Source of the DNA: Semisulcospira habei
Taxonomy: Eukaryota; Mollusca; Gastropoda; Semisulcospiridae
Assembly: GCA_036245525.1 (NCBI GenBank)
Contig: BTPG01000006.1
Location: 74,320,727 to 74,384,726, forward strand
Direction: 5' to 3'
Length of the DNA stretch: 64,000 nucleotides
The number at the start of each line of letters is the position of its first letter. The stretch's first letter is position 1. The translations under genes and the position numbers were made by a program. Below, in pieces: positions 11,481 to 23,566 of this stretch. The notes under the pieces are model-generated. The model had not been told where the DNA came from. It ran no database searches and saw only the letters and a list, made by a program, of their open reading frames with translations.

Positions 11481-11685
11481 TTAACCCCATGGGTGCATTT
11501 CCAAAATTGTCAAGGTGTCACCTCAAGACTATGTGCCAGCCGAAGGAGACAGATTGGTCATGATAATTCAATGGTAGTGCCAGATGAGCTTGGCACCTAT
11601 AGGCGCTAAGCTCATCCGACACTACCCTTGAAGCATAATGATTAATCCATCTCCTGCTGTTGGGCGTTGGGGTTAAATGGGTTAA
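11481..11685. mobile_element. Palindromic MITE, family A
   Basis: Borders are TTAACCCCATGGG and GGGGTTAAATGGGTTAA. Hairpin arms AATTCAATGGTAGTGCCAGA and the inverse ending CACTACCCTTGAAG carry several mismatches, so this is an older copy. A smaller decayed hairpin lies just before it (11375-11450). Confidence 0.75.
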
Positions 11686-11689
11686 GATA

Positions 11690-12580
11690 GCATGGTAATA
11701 TGAGCTTAAAGGTCTCTCCAAAGCCACTGGGGGCAAGTCAATGACAATAAAATACCATGACACAAGCACAATACACCTATGATGTGGCCAGTGTAGGGCA
11801 GTAACTGTACACTTGTAGCTATATTAATACCTGCCACTCCACCATCAATTGGCAGTGGCCTTATTTTGTGAATTCCTAAACTTTTCAGGCAGCTGACATG
11901 GGAAAGATTTTTTCATTCATAGATAGAGACATGCTGAAGCCAGATGTCTGTCATTTGTTTATAACACAAATGATAATGAAGTGTTCCATCAAAGCAGCAT
12001 GACTTTTTACATCATAATGTTAAACTATTATCTGATTTACCCAATTACCATTGTGCTTGACATGAAATGCTGTGAAAGGCATCAACAAAAAAGTACTATG
12101 CACCATCCAGTCATGCTGAAAGGGTCAACTTTCCTATATTTAGATGTAAATCTACCCAGCGACAATCTAGGATACGATTTCCCCCTTGTGTGTACACTTA
12201 TGCTGTCTACGTTCCATCCAGATTTTTCGTTTGGGTAGATTCAAGCATGTGTGTATTCATTCTCTGTGGATTTACCTAAGGTACAGATTCACCAGTTGGG
12301 CAGATTTACAATGGGTTTGGTAGATTAATGTCTATGTTAGTAAATATGGGTGGAATCATGGCAGCACATTTTTGTCTTATTTACCTTATGAAGATTCGTG
12401 CCTATGTGGATTTGGGATAAGTAGATTTTAGCTGTTAAGATTTCCCCCTAAATATTGCAAATTTGACCCCTTCAGCTCCACTTTTTTTTTAGCAATCCCT
12501 TCATGATCTGTCAGCTATAAAACATCAAGACTGAGTAACAAAGGACTGACACTTAATCTATCAAAAATTATACTGATGTT
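11690..12580. other. Gene-free stretch, no recognised content
   Basis: A+T-rich sequence without a supported ORF, hairpin or transposon terminus. Loosely similar TAGATTT-containing phrases recur between 12140 and 12430 but do not form a clear tandem repeat. Confidence 0.4.
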
Positions 12581-12581
12581 A

Positions 12582-12992
12582 CAGGGGCGGATCAGTCGCC
12601 CTGTGGGTCCAACTATTTTAGGGGGACCTTCAGCCAGACACAAAAGGCCTCGCGATGCCAGTCATTCCTCTCAGAGTAACCGAAAAATCAAACAACAGGA
12701 CAGGAGGGGCCGGTTGACCTAGGACCTTCAGCAGGAAGATCAAACAACAGGGGAGGGATGGGGGTGGGGGGGGGGAGCAGCCGCACCAAGCGTCTTCCAC
12801 TTTCTCAACACTGATCCGCTGAAATCATCAAAAAATGTGTTGGGATGGGGTGGGCCAAATTCCCCAAAAGGGACTTTGTTATAGCAGTTTAAAGAATTTC
12901 TGTTGAATTTTCCGGGGGGGGGGGGGGGGGGGGGAGGGGGTCCGGAACCCCTGGAAACACCCCTCCCACCCACCACCTCCCCGGCCCTAGAT
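12582..12992. mobile_element. Possible non-autonomous TIR element (CAGGGGCGGATC type)
   Basis: The left end CAGGGGCGGATC and right end CTAGATCCGCTCATG form an imperfect inverted repeat of about 12 bp. Flanks TGATGTTA and TGAGTTAG would be a diverged 8-bp TSD, as in hAT elements. The interior has a long G run (near 12914-12934) followed by CCGGAACCCCTGGAAA. It is non-coding. The assignment rests on the ends only. Confidence 0.4.
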
Positions 12993-12999
12993 CCGCTCA

Positions 13000-14470
13000 T
13001 GAGTTAGTAGACTACAGTTTGGTCTTGGTACCAACTTCTGTACGTGAGGAATTCATCTGGCACCGAAGAAGCTTGCACCATTAGTTCTGGCCTCATCCTC
13101 AATCGGCATACAGCGCTCTACGCTGCAATATTGTACGATTTGCTCGGGCACAGCCGGAGATCTTCGGATCTAGCTGCTTCAGGTATCGGACAGGTCACCT
13201 GATCCTTAAACAAATTTACCGCTCGAAGAAAGTATATCTCTTTAGCTTTTTTTCTTTTATTCTGATTCTTTCTTTCTCATTTTTATTATTATTATTATTA
13301 TTATTTTTTTTTTTTTTTTTTGCCTGCTAGCCACCCGGCGTCAGATAATAGTCTTCTGTGACTGCCTGACCCGTAAATAAACAGCTAGACGTAGGCCTAA
13401 CTGGAGCCTGCAGGGGCTCATGATAATTTATACCTCGTGCTGACCACATTCCTGGATGTAGCAAGGTTACATTACTGCACTGAGTCAAAGGAAACTTACC
13501 ACGCTGACGAAGCAGACGATGAAACACTGCGAACTTTCGGTTACGATAACGCACTGAGCCAGGGGTCACTGCAGGGACGAGTGACAGCCCCTTAGGTCAA
13601 GTATTGTAGTTGCCTTCCCTATCGCACAGGCACCTGAGCGAAAATTATACTGTGTCCTCAACGTGTGTTTGAAAAACAGGCAAGACCTCACTTTATTCAA
13701 ATAATATCCAAAGCATCTATTAGTGCATACACGTGTATTTTACACCTAGATTGTAACTGTAAATTTGATTTATATGTTTATGCAAAGTGAAGTAAATTTG
13801 CTGTACTAACTTTTAAATTTAACAAGACCGACTCGCCATGGGATGAGCCCGCCATATGAGATCGGTCCTCACTGTCAAGGGTCTCTCTATCTTTTGTCTT
13901 TGACCTGATTCTGATGTTGAATTATCTCAGTCCTATTGCCAAAAAGTCTGGCAGATCTGCCAATGCGTCAGTGAGTTCTACTGAGGGGCCGGGCGCACTG
14001 TGACACTATGATACGCGTCATTCATTTGTCAAACGTCATTTCAGGATTGTCACAACGTAAGTTTTAGTTTTTACGTAATTCAGTTTATTACGTGATATGA
14101 GTTTCACTTTCGCTTCATAGGCTTGAGAAAATGGTGACAAAACTAGAACTTCAACTCGGTACAATTTCAGTCTTGTTTTGTGTGACTAAAGCGGCAGGTT
14201 GACTTTACCGCCTTGCCGGCTACATATGACTAATGATGTACACGGCTCACCTGCATGCTCTTCTGAAAGAGCGTCGATGTGTGCGTGTGTGCGTGCGCGC
14301 GCGCTCCAAACACGATCTCCAAGCGGATCCTCACGCGCCTGGAGGGCTCATGAGGATATAATTTTCTAGAGATGCGCGCGGCATGTTTGTTTGAGAGAGA
14401 GCCGCGGAGAGACCGAGCCGCGCGCGCGAGAGCTATGCTATTTTTAAAGGACACGAACTTCCAGCTCTCG
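13000..14470. other. Gene-free stretch with microsatellite and a decayed hairpin
   Basis: It contains (ATT)n followed by poly-T near 13282-13321 and a decayed hairpin near 13404-13441 (GCAGGGGCTCATGATAATTT). A short CpG-containing, GC-rich patch lies near 14270-14440. No coding region is supported. Confidence 0.4.
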
Positions 14471-14483
14471 CCGATTTCATCCA

Positions 14484-14524
14484 GGGGGGGGGGGGGGGGG
14501 GGGGCGGGTTGGGGGGGGGGGGGG
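14484..14524. repeat. Poly-G tract, interrupted
   Basis: Two G runs of roughly 20 and 14 bases are split by CGGGTT. It can form a G-quadruplex, and its length is likely unreliable. Confidence 0.65.
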
Positions 14525-14649
14525 TACTTTTTGACTGTTTCTCGCCGATGTCCGCGCATCGTTTTTTGGTCAACCTTCCAAAAACAATTTTTGGTTAAAA
14601 ACCATTGGCAACTTTTTGGGGCAAAACCCTTTCAACTGAATTTAGCAGG

Positions 14650-15780
14650 GAGGTAGCTGATGATAAGGCCTTTCGATTTATACTATTTTGGTGCACTACT
14701 CACAAAGGTCAAGGGTCATGGGAGGTTGACAAAAAAAAGGGAAAATGCGTAAATTTTGAGAAAACGTGAATTTCGCAGGTACAAAAGCCAAACCTTTCCT
14801 TATGTTAGAACGCTTGTTTATTTCAGTGACAGAAAGGTAAAGTTCACAAAGATATTGATCTATGATGCACGTGTGCTTGCTTTGGCATGGTTGTTTTTAA
14901 GTCCCTTCTATTTATAGAAGGGACTTTTTAGGACGGGTCGTGGTGGGGCAAATTTAATAGCATGTCCATGATGTCAAAGGCGGGCAGGCTAAACCTCTAA
15001 TATTGAAGTAACAAGATAAAAATTGTCATGTCTAGTTACGTTAACCTCGCTGCTAAACGTACATTTGGTGCGAAGCGCCGCAGTATGTTCGTATGTATGT
15101 GTGTGCGTATGTATGTAAACAAGAGCCTGAATCTCCGATATTTCTGTACACACAAGCTTGAAACTTCACGCTTGGCGAAATACTTTTTTAAATGGGTGGC
15201 TAAGAGAGCCTCCGAGCATGTTGAACGTCTCATTGAAGACATAAACAACCATTACTATAGGAAGTCAGTTGACCCAGATTAGAGTCCGTAATTTTTGTCA
15301 TATTTACTTGAACTTTTGCTTATAGCTAGTTTGGAGAAAGACATTGGATGAGTTCGTTAGCCAGCTTTGCATCCTTTCAACTTCTTTAGTAAAATTTAAT
15401 TGTTTTCAGAAAAGAATTAAAACACTAAAAACCTTTACTTCTAGAGAAAGTCAGACAGTGGCGGCGACGTAAAAGAGGCATTCTGTCACTACGCAGACAC
15501 TGACATAATAATAGTGACGTCATTTTCTCTCTCTCTCTCTCTCTCTCGCGCTATGGCCTTGACCTTTGAGATATTTCACTCAAATTGGTATGTATAAAAA
15601 GGTCTTGCCACAAAGTATCCTTGGGCTAAGTTTGAAGAATGTGGCTTGCACAGTCTCTGAGAAAATGCCAACATTAACGTCTATCAAGGACGATGGTTGA
15701 TGGAAGACAGACGGATGACCACTGGCCCAGAACACTCACTTCACTTTTGCTTCGCATGTGAGCACAAAATGCTGAAATGT
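14650..15780. repeat. Rearranged H-family fragments around unidentified repeat sequence
   Basis: 14660-14880 is an inverted H 5' segment: read on the minus strand it has GTCAACCTCCCATGACCCTT and ACCTTTGTGAGTAGTG, as at 7890-7920. 15555-15775 is a plus-strand H 3' end (CAAAGTATCCTTGGGCTAAG, TTTTGCTTCGCATGTGAGC). Between them is 650 bp resembling the inverted sequence at 18620-18770 (a Y-rich AAGTCCCTTC...GAAGGGACTT hairpin and CTAGTTACGTTAACC). No gene is supported. An 84-codon ORF at 15028 overlaps this repeat. Confidence 0.5.
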
Positions 15781-15871
15781 TTACGGCCAGTGGACGCAGA
15801 TCATGTTTCTGAAATACCTTAACGCCAATGACTCTCAGCCATCAATGTAACGTGGGTATAAAGTGGGGCCA

Positions 15872-15936
15872 GCAAGAGGCATAGATCCTCATGAGCCCTG
15901 CAACTGCAGGGGCTCATGAGGATCTATGCCTCTTGC
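15872..15936. repeat. CTCATGAG hairpin, family C
   Basis: A 65-bp near-perfect palindrome: GCAAGAGGCATAGATCCTCA and its inverse around CCCTGCAACTGCAGGG. Related hairpins occur near 13404, 21480, 22664, 23504, 27791, 28058 and 54750. It has no coding potential. Confidence 0.7.
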
Positions 15937-16163
15937 AGTTGCTTCAGTCCTGGGGCAGAGATGGGGTGAACAGTGTGCACTTCACACACACACACTGGAA
16001 TGTCAACAAACTGAACAGTTCTGTAATGTGTTTTTATTGCATTATACTTTGATAAATATAAACAACACAGTTATGTTAATGCATTATAGTCTATACACCT
16101 TGTTAATAACGTACAGGACACACATTTAGTGTATATTCTTCTTTGTGAGACACCACTAAAAAG

Positions 16164-16236
16164 TGTGCTGGTCTGTGATTTGTTTTTTAGACCAAACCAC
16201 TTGCAGTCATAAGGTGCAAAATCACAGACCTGCACT
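16164..16236. repeat. TGTGATTT hairpin, family E
   Basis: GTGTGCTGGTCTGTGATTTG pairs with CAAAATCACAGACCTGCACT across a loop of about 30 bp. Similar or half copies occur near 6530, 19450, 29515, 42150, 48370 and 54137-54285. This is likely a MITE family. Confidence 0.6.
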
Positions 16237-16389
16237 CAAATTATGAATCATCGTATTGAACCACTATAATGTCTCCAATGACTTTAGTATGTTTTAAATA
16301 ACATACTGATGAATACTTTTCCTTTAAATGTAAATATGAAGTGGTACTCAGAATATAGCATATAAATAAATCCAAGGGTATTGTTTTAC

Positions 16390-16500
16390 CGACAGACCCA
16401 TTGAGGAGTACGCCACATGTACACTTCTATTCAAATGAGATGCTTAGCATTTCATTTGAACAGAAGTGTGCTTGTGGTATACTCCCTGAGTGGGTCTATC
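16390..16500. repeat. Long imperfect hairpin
   Basis: GACAGACCCATTGAGGAGTA...CACTTCTATTCAAATGAG pairs with CATTTGAACAGAAGTG...GTATACTCCCTGAGTGGG. The arms are close to 50 bp with a few mismatches. I saw no second copy in the window. Confidence 0.6.
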
Positions 16501-18147
16501 CGGGGAGTGCTCCCGCGAACAGTATGGAAAGTCATCTGTTAACATGCTGAATACAGGAGTGATTTCAAAAGTATCTAAATTATTCTGGTGTACAAAGTTT
16601 ATGCAAACCAAGCTCTGGTAAACACTGCAATTTACAAGTATTTTGAGGCTATGTGAAAGCTCTTTCAAAGTGAAGTTATGGTGTTCAACCAATCAGGCCT
16701 GATGATGGCACATTTCCAACCTTTTCATCATGCAGTCTGTTCATGTCTGAGAACAAAGGTGAAAATACTCAGAGGCACCAAACAAAACCACAAAGAGTTA
16801 GTCATTTATACCTGAGGGGGAAAAGCATTATAGTTGTGTGCTTAACCATCATGAACTTACGATTTAAATCTGTAGATCAACGGTTACAGACCAAAATGGT
16901 CAATATGCCCGCAACGCTTGACATGTTTGTGTCTACATACTACATGATGTGTACATGATGATCACTACTGAATGCCCCCCTTAACTCCCCTTCTGCATGC
17001 TGCCATCCGCACTTCAAAACAGTACCCATGGCTGCATGAACAAGAGGGCTACATAGTAAATCAAATCAAATCAAACTTGCATTCAACACTAAGCTCACAA
17101 CAAGGAAATTTGTCAATCTCATTGGAAAACGTAAGCCAAGACATCAGTCACATGTCTAGATCACAATAGGACCTATCCACTGGCTCATACTTAAAAAAAA
17201 AAAAAAATGTTTAAATGTAAATCCCCTAAAAACGAATTTCATATAACCCAAAAAAATCCAAAGTGAAAGTTCAACTGGGCCTGAAAACTACCCATGCAAA
17301 CAATAACGTATCTAAAGCCAATCACAAACAAAGAGGTTTCTTGCAAATCACAAAGAATACAAAGTATTCTAACATTTGTTCTGATATTTACACAAAAGCT
17401 TAAGTACGACAACCAAACAGAACATATTACTCAGCCCTGAGAAGCTAAATTCCAACACATAATATGCATGTGCTTTAAGGAAATTTTAACGTTTATCAAA
17501 ATTCAAATTTATTATCTTTATTTTGTAAATGATTCCTACAACAATCAGGCTGATGAGGCAGACAGGAAGTTGACATGTGTGCTGATGCACAAATCATTTC
17601 ACTTTACACCATCACAACAAGGAAAAAACAAGCACTTGACTATTCACTTTTCTTACCAAGATTTGTTTTAGCATCAGTGGGACAATGATTGCCAAAGGGT
17701 AGTGCCTGATCAGCTGGTGCCTAGCGGTACCAAGCTAATAAGGCAACACCCTCTGGCAATCAGGGCTGATCAATCTTCTGCAAATTTTACTTAATGCATC
17801 AACTGACTAACAAGATGGGATGAACCAACCCACAAAGTCTTTTCTATATGTGCTTTCATGCATTTTCCCACTTAGGCACAATACCCTCGCAGACATCATA
17901 AGAAAATAGAGGCCGTCTTCCTAAATAAAAAATTGCCTGTGATAGAGAGTGCGAAGCAAGCATTGCGTCAATTCATGTTAAGCACCGACGTATGGTGCTT
18001 TACATCAATTCAGAAACACTGGCGTGTCTGGTGCCTTTACGTCACTGTCAGTCTGATTCTCCACAAAAAGAGGATTCTTACTTTTGACCTTTTCTCTGCA
18101 GTGAATTATTTTTATACAAAAAAGTTAAGCGGTATAAATCTGGCTAC
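16500..18147. other. Gene-free stretch with one decayed hairpin
   Basis: A+T-rich with no supported ORF. An imperfect A-type hairpin lies at 17690-17758 (GCCAAAGGGTAGTGCCTGAT ... GGCAACACCCTCTGGCAATC). It could be part of a very long PACSIN 3' UTR or intergenic sequence; the sequence does not decide this. Confidence 0.4.
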
Positions 18148-18479
18148 GAACTCGTACATCTTTCTCCAAGCTAGCAATATGCTAAATTTCAAGTGAACAT
18201 AATGAAAACTACGGACTCAAAACACAGGCTAATATTTGAACTCGTACATCTTTCTCCAAGCTAGCAATATGCTAAACTTCAACTTTTTTGTGTGCTTGGA
18301 CCAAAGTAGATCTATGATCATTGGTCTATCATGCACACTTCTCTCCCTTGACAGTGCTTTTCCTACTCACTTGGTAGTTTTTTCCTAAATTACAAGCACT
18401 GGCAGTCAACCCTTTCGGTCTAGTTTTTTTTAAACTTCAAGTGAACATAATGAAAACTACGGACTCAAAACACAGGCTC
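18148..18479. repeat. Interleaved local duplications
   Basis: The 44-bp string starting GAACTCGTACATCTTTCTCC occurs at 18148-18191 and 18238-18281. A second string starting CTTCAAGTGAACATAATG occurs at about 18187-18229 and 18435-18479. Each pair is nearly identical. The pattern suggests recent slippage or template-switch duplication. Confidence 0.75.
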
Positions 18480-18816
18480 TATTTGATATGGTCTGACCGA
18501 ATTACATTCTAAATTACTTGTACATACACAAATACCAGAGATATTTGTGTTTACATACAGACCCATACACACAGACACAACATTTTGCACAAAAATGTGT
18601 TCTGCAGCAAGGTTAGTATAACTAGACACAACACAATTTTTTATCTAGTTACATGACTGTCAGAGTTTGGGACCTGCCTGCCCATGATGTCATGCACGTA
18701 ACTGAAGGTGCTCACAGCATCCCATCCTAAAAAGTCTCTTCTATGAATAGAAAAGACTTTAAAAAGTGAAAAGGACACATTAACACCTGTTGCCATTATT
18801 ACTGCCGTCTTAAAGT

Positions 18817-19204
18817 TGATTGATTGATTGTACATTGCTTAATGTCCCGACAGCAACAAGGCTTTCTCAGGACGTGCCTGCACTGCTTGTGAAAAAAAAA
18901 AATAAACAGAACATTGAATGTATGTCGCCAGCCGGTCAAATACATTAAATAAACCTAACACATGGGGCCTAAATAAAGCTAAGACCATTTAGCAACACAC
19001 ATCCAATATCAAGAGCTACAGGCAGTGCAGACAGTAGGGAGAGTTTTAAAAAGGCAAATACAGGTGAATGGACCAAGGGTAGACAGAAACACATGCCCCA
19101 GAATAGAGAGAAAAACCCACCCTGCGGGGCTGACCAGGGTGACCCTGGGAACTAAAAAATACCTAACCCCACCCAAGTCCCCCAGGGCAGACCCGGGTGG
19201 GGGT
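18817..19204 (-). mobile_element. SINE-like retroposon, copy 1
   Basis: The 388-bp element is flanked by a perfect 11-bp direct repeat, CGTCTTAAAGT (18806-18816 and 19205-19215). On the minus strand it starts CCCCCACCCGGGTCTGCC and ends in an ATCA-repeat tail. Variable-length TSDs and a simple-repeat tail indicate target-primed reverse transcription. No ORF, and I see no clear tRNA-type A/B boxes. Four other copies lie at 30581, 32695, 38240 and 60294. Confidence 0.88.
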
Positions 19205-20160
19205 CGTCTTAAAGTGTCAACGAAACGAGGAGACCTCCGTTATTGAAAGACTTATTATACGCTATTACAACAAGCACGCGAATAGCCTGCAAAAAACAAT
19301 TTTGGATCAAGGAAGGCCAGACAAAGAATGAAAGCACTGCAAAAATGATCACCATCAAACATTAACAGAGAAAGCATAATAGAGCTCAGCACCAACATCA
19401 CACTGTACTTGTGAGGATTAAACTCAAGATTTGTGGGCTGGTACATGATTTTGGACCTTACAGCTTGTAAATTCAGCACTAAGCACAGATCTTGAACTGT
19501 ACAGCTTTAGAGAGACTCACAAACTGTGCTTGCCTCACCCTGGAGCTGACTTTGTAATGGTGTTCCTGCTTTTCCCATTTACTGTGGTTTAGGAGGAATA
19601 GCAGCTAAAGACCTGTCTGCAACTATTACATTAACATATGATGGCGAATGTTATAATGGTATGGGTCTGTGTGATTAACTTTGATGTTCAAATGACCTGC
19701 AGATGGATACACCGTCATCATGTTTCACTCCTTGAAACACTCACTTGTAGCCCTATGCATGTCGATAGCAGTTTTTGTCACGAGAATTCCTACAGGAATC
19801 TTTGCAACAAAAAACGATACTCACACGCAAAGGGCTAGTGTCTGAGCACATTTTGTTTACTGCCATGATGATAGGACTGATAACCCCACACACATTCACA
19901 CAATTCCTTTTTTTCTGATCACACCAGCAATATTATGTACACGCTGAAGCTAGGTGAAAATGGTCTACTTGCTAAAGTGTCACTTAACCAGAAGAAAAAA
20001 AAACTTGTACCCAAGTACTTCAGGTACCAACCACTACTGCTTACTTGTGGGTGTGGTAGATCAGTGTGGGTGTGCGAGTGGGTACGTATTGGTTTGCGAG
20101 ATTAGTTGTCCAGTTTTAAAGTTGTTACTGTGTGTGTAGGGCATTGGGTTTGTAATAATA
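19205..20160. other. Gene-free stretch
   Basis: No supported gene. A decayed GATTCCTGCAGG-type hairpin lies near 19755-19835 (CGAGAATTCCTACAGGAATC) and half of a family E hairpin near 19450. Confidence 0.4.
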
Positions 20161-20660
20161 AATAATTACGTTATTTATAATGCGCTCATCACATAATTAT
20201 AACTCTAAGTGCGCACTCACAACTCGCGCACGCATGCGCACGCTTTAGACAATGCCTCACGTACCACAAATACATTACGACAGTCAGCTTGGGGTGGGGA
20301 GTGTGGTGATGCTATAGTGCTAGAACTGTTGAAAGAGGTGAGTTTTGAGGGCAGACTGGATGGAGGAGAGAGAGTGTTTCTGACGGAGAGAGAGCGAGAG
20401 AGTGTTCCAGGTGGATGGACCGTAGACGGAGAAGGAGCGGGGGCCGAAAGTGCCGAGTTTGGTGTGGGGGATGTGGAGGCGGAGAGGGTCGGAGGCAGAG
20501 CAGAGGGAGCGGGAAGGAGTGTAGGTGTGAAGTAAGTTGGGGAGATAGGCAGGAGCGTAGTTGTTCAGGAATTTGTAGCAGAGACAGAATCTTGTATTGG
20601 ATGCGTTGGGGGATTTTGCCAGTGAAGGAGTTTGAGCAGGGGAGTTTGTGTGATAAGAGT
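20160..20660 (-). mobile_element. 5'-truncated L2/CR1-like non-LTR retrotransposon
   Basis: The minus strand encodes the C-terminal end of a reverse transcriptase with frame changes: IPQRIQYKILSLCYKFLNN, YLPNLLHTYTPSRSL, then FGPRSFSVYGPSTWNTLS and LKTHLFQQF followed by a stop. This matches the conserved tail of L2/CR1-type proteins. The 3' part has GAGCGCATTATAAATA and ends in a TTATTATTA-type tail near 20150-20165. There is no catalytic domain, so the copy is dead. Confidence 0.75.
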
Positions 20661-21169
20661 ATTAATTATTTCTTATTGTTGACCGTGATGTTTGTAAATG
20701 TAACAACACCAACACACATTCCTATGCTTTATGTTTCTTAAGGCAAATGGCAATAAACAGTATCTATCTATCTACACAAGCAATAGCAAATTTTGCTAGG
20801 AAAAATAATTTGATTTTGTAGGGTTTCAGTTCCTGACCAGTAACGCATAGCTTGGACACACACATTGACACAATAACCTCCATAGACTTCAGAATCTGCT
20901 TGTACACAAGCAGATATATTGTAAAAACAAAGCATATGGTGAATTGTATGTAGTAATAAGATGGTGAAAACGGCCACCACTGCACACAGTTAAAAAAAAG
21001 AGGAAAAGTGGTCTTGAAAAAACGTCGTGGTTATCATAGTCTGCACCTCTGATTGGAATTGATGTAAAGTACTATGCTTTGATGATGCCATAATGCCTCC
21101 TGGTTATAGGTTTATGCAAGTTAATTCTGACATTTACCTCATTCCATTCTCCAACCAAAGGCATCCCCA

Positions 21170-21380
21170 GATGAATGCGTACCAGTTGCAAGAGATGAAT
21201 GGACCATAATAGTTCAAGGTCAGCACCAGATTTTTTGGTGCCTTAGAAGGACCAAGCTAATCTTCTAGATGTCGGTAGCAGTTTCTGTCATGATTCCTGC
21301 AGGAAAAAAAACCCCGCTACCGTCAGCCAAAGGGTTAATCTGGCACTACCCTTGAATTGTAGTCTGTCAGGTGTAAATGA
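21170..21380. mobile_element. Family A MITE carrying a nested family D hairpin
   Basis: A family A hairpin (ATAGTTCAAGGTCAGCACCA ... CTGGCACTACCCTTGAATTG) is interrupted in its right arm at 21268-21337 by a D-type hairpin (GTCGGTAGCAGTTTCTGTCA, CCTGCAGG, ...GCCAAAGGG). After TTAA, the A arm resumes with TCTGGCACT. This is a nested insertion. Confidence 0.65.
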
Positions 21381-21699
21381 CTTTCACTATATTACCTTCA
21401 GACTGAGAGTATAGAGAAGACAGAATATGTGTGCACAGCAATTCAGACTGACACAGACAGCAGCAATACAGTCCAGATGCAAGAGATATAGACTGTCACG
21501 TGTCCCTGCAACTACAGGGACTCATGAGAATCCAAGTCTCTTGCAGGACTGCTGGCCATTACTGGCCTCAGACAAAGGGGATCATCAGATGCTAGATGTA
21601 CAGATGAATAAGGAATATACAGGTCTGCATAGATCAGATGGTATTAACAACAAATGTACATGCATGCACCCAGGTATTTACAAGTGCACTCCATTAACC

Positions 21700-21785
21700 A
21701 TATCACTATCAGTAGCAATTTTTGTAATGACGATTCCTGCAGGAATCATTGTGACAAAAAACGCTACCAACAACCAAAGGTTAAT
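21700..21785. mobile_element. Family D hairpin MITE
   Basis: AGTAGCAATTTTTGTAATGA, then GATTCCTGCAGGAATC, then ATTGTGACAAAAAACGCTAC and CAACCAAAGGTTAA. The arms are about 35 bp and the right border is TTAA. Confidence 0.65.
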
Positions 21786-22317
21786 TTTCCACACTGGCTG
21801 GTATTCATATTTATAATATATTTACAAATAGCAGCCACTGATAAATGAAACCAGAGCCGCCACACCCCTTGATCGACCAGTCTACACAAAATAACCCCTC
21901 ACCCATGGAATGGTAGAAAATTTGAACGAGGATATGAGGGTGACAAACATTTATAGACTGCGTATATTTTATGTATACTGTTCTGGCTACAAGACTAAGC
22001 ATACAAGGCTCTTAGCACAAACTGATACAAAACTAGATAATGTACACTATCATATGTTTGGTGAGAGTAACACCAACAGGTGCAAGACACGGAGATTGTA
22101 TAAATAAACCATTACACAAGTTATTACATGTAGCAGTACAGCAGTAAGCCTCATAGAACAGCCCCCTCAAACAAATGAAGATGACCAACTATAGTAAGAT
22201 GACCCACTTCTGTACAAACAGTACCACTGGCTGAATGGGTTTCAACGCACAAAATACTTATGAGAGACTGACCAGGTACTGGCAATTTGATTGAGGAAAG
22301 TTCCATGACAATATTTA

Positions 22318-22529
22318 TTAACCCATTACATCCCGAGACTGATTTATTTTCAAAATTGGCTTGTCCTATGGAGGCTACCTTACAGATCAGGAAATAACCA
22401 ACCATTTTAGTTCAAGGGTGGTGCCAGAATAGCTTGGCGCCTGAGGCGCCAAGCTATTCTGGCACCACCCTTGAACTATCATAATAAATGTATTTCAAGG
22501 AATGGGTGTATCAGGATGAAAAGGGTTAA
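22318..22529. mobile_element. Palindromic MITE, family B, near-perfect
   Basis: TTAACCCATTACATCC ... GGATGAAAAGGGTTAA. The central hairpin (AGTTCAAGGGTGGTGCCAGA...GCGCCTGAGGCGC...) has almost fully complementary arms, so it is likely a young copy. Confidence 0.82.
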
Positions 22530-23503
22530 AGTACTCCAACCCCTGTGCACATCAAAATTGTCTACAGCAGCAAGCTTCTTTGTTCCCTGCTCGGTCCCTC
22601 AGCCAGCCCCTTATATTCTAAAGTGGCATAGATGCACTTGCCCCTGAAGCTACAACATATATGGGGAAGTTCGCAGGGCCTCATGAAAATCTATGCCTCT
22701 TGCCAAGCTTAGCATCAGCTTGCCCTCTGAATGAGCGACATTGCTGCTGAAGAATAGGACTACTTGTGAAAGAATCTTGGTACATGTACATGTATAACAC
22801 TTTGGAGACACTGTGTTCATCTTTGTAAGTTGCAATGGAAATTCCCATCCTCTATACAACTGTGGCTTATTCCTAAATTTCCACAGGCCGATAGATGGCT
22901 ACCGAGGTCCCTATACATTCTGCCCGTATTGGTGCCAAGACATATATAGCACAGGGTGGGAGTCACTGCATGGAGAATAGAAATACTGAAGACAATGCGC
23001 TTTATACACCGCATGCAATCCCATTAGTAGATTTTACATCTTATCAGGGCAACAGAGACAATTTTTGTATGCTTATATAAAAATAGAATCCGCTAGAAGC
23101 AACTCAGGGTTTGCTCCATGCATGTTCAAGGAAAAATGAAGCAAAACTGAGCTTTCCTCCCATACTTTCAAAGCCTTGAGACTGCACACATTTTCAGACC
23201 GGCTGAAAATATGCCTACCTTGAAAAAAAAAAATGAAAAAAAGGCATCACGCAAACAGTGCCGTGTATGGTAAACAACAGTGGTAAAACAATCAGCATCC
23301 AAAAAAAACAACCTTGACCAAGCCAAACCTGTACACCACCGATCAATCAACTAGTATCAAATAAAGAAATGTAACAATCTTGTAAAAGGAAGCTATCACA
23401 AGCAAAGTTGTATTTCAAGGACACACAAATCGCATTTGCTTCATTCACAAAGCAATTAAAGTGGTAAAGTGAGCTTCTGTGAACAGCTGGATTCTTCCAT
23501 CTG

Positions 23504-23566
23504 CAAGAGGCATACATTCTCATTAGCCCCTGCAGCTGCAGGGGCTAATGAGCATAATGCCTCTTG
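23504..23566. repeat. CTCATGAG-type hairpin, family C
   Basis: CAAGAGGCATACATTCTCAT pairs with the inverse ending AGCATAATGCCTCTTG around GCCCCTGCAGCTGCAGGGGC. Near-perfect over 63 bp. Confidence 0.7.

Noticed and set aside
8465..11685. Regularly spaced palindromes considered as a CRISPR array
   Set aside because: The units are ~200-bp TTAA-flanked MITEs at irregular spacing in a eukaryotic intergenic region, with no short identical repeats and spacers.
15028..15282. 84-codon plus-strand open frame
   Set aside because: It overlaps repeat sequence related to 18530-18770 and has no recognisable motif.
20209..20741. Two 108-codon plus-strand frames rich in Gly/Arg/Glu
   Set aside because: They are antisense to the L2/CR1-like reverse-transcriptase C-terminus, which has the conserved FG-RSFS...WN...LKTHLF pattern.
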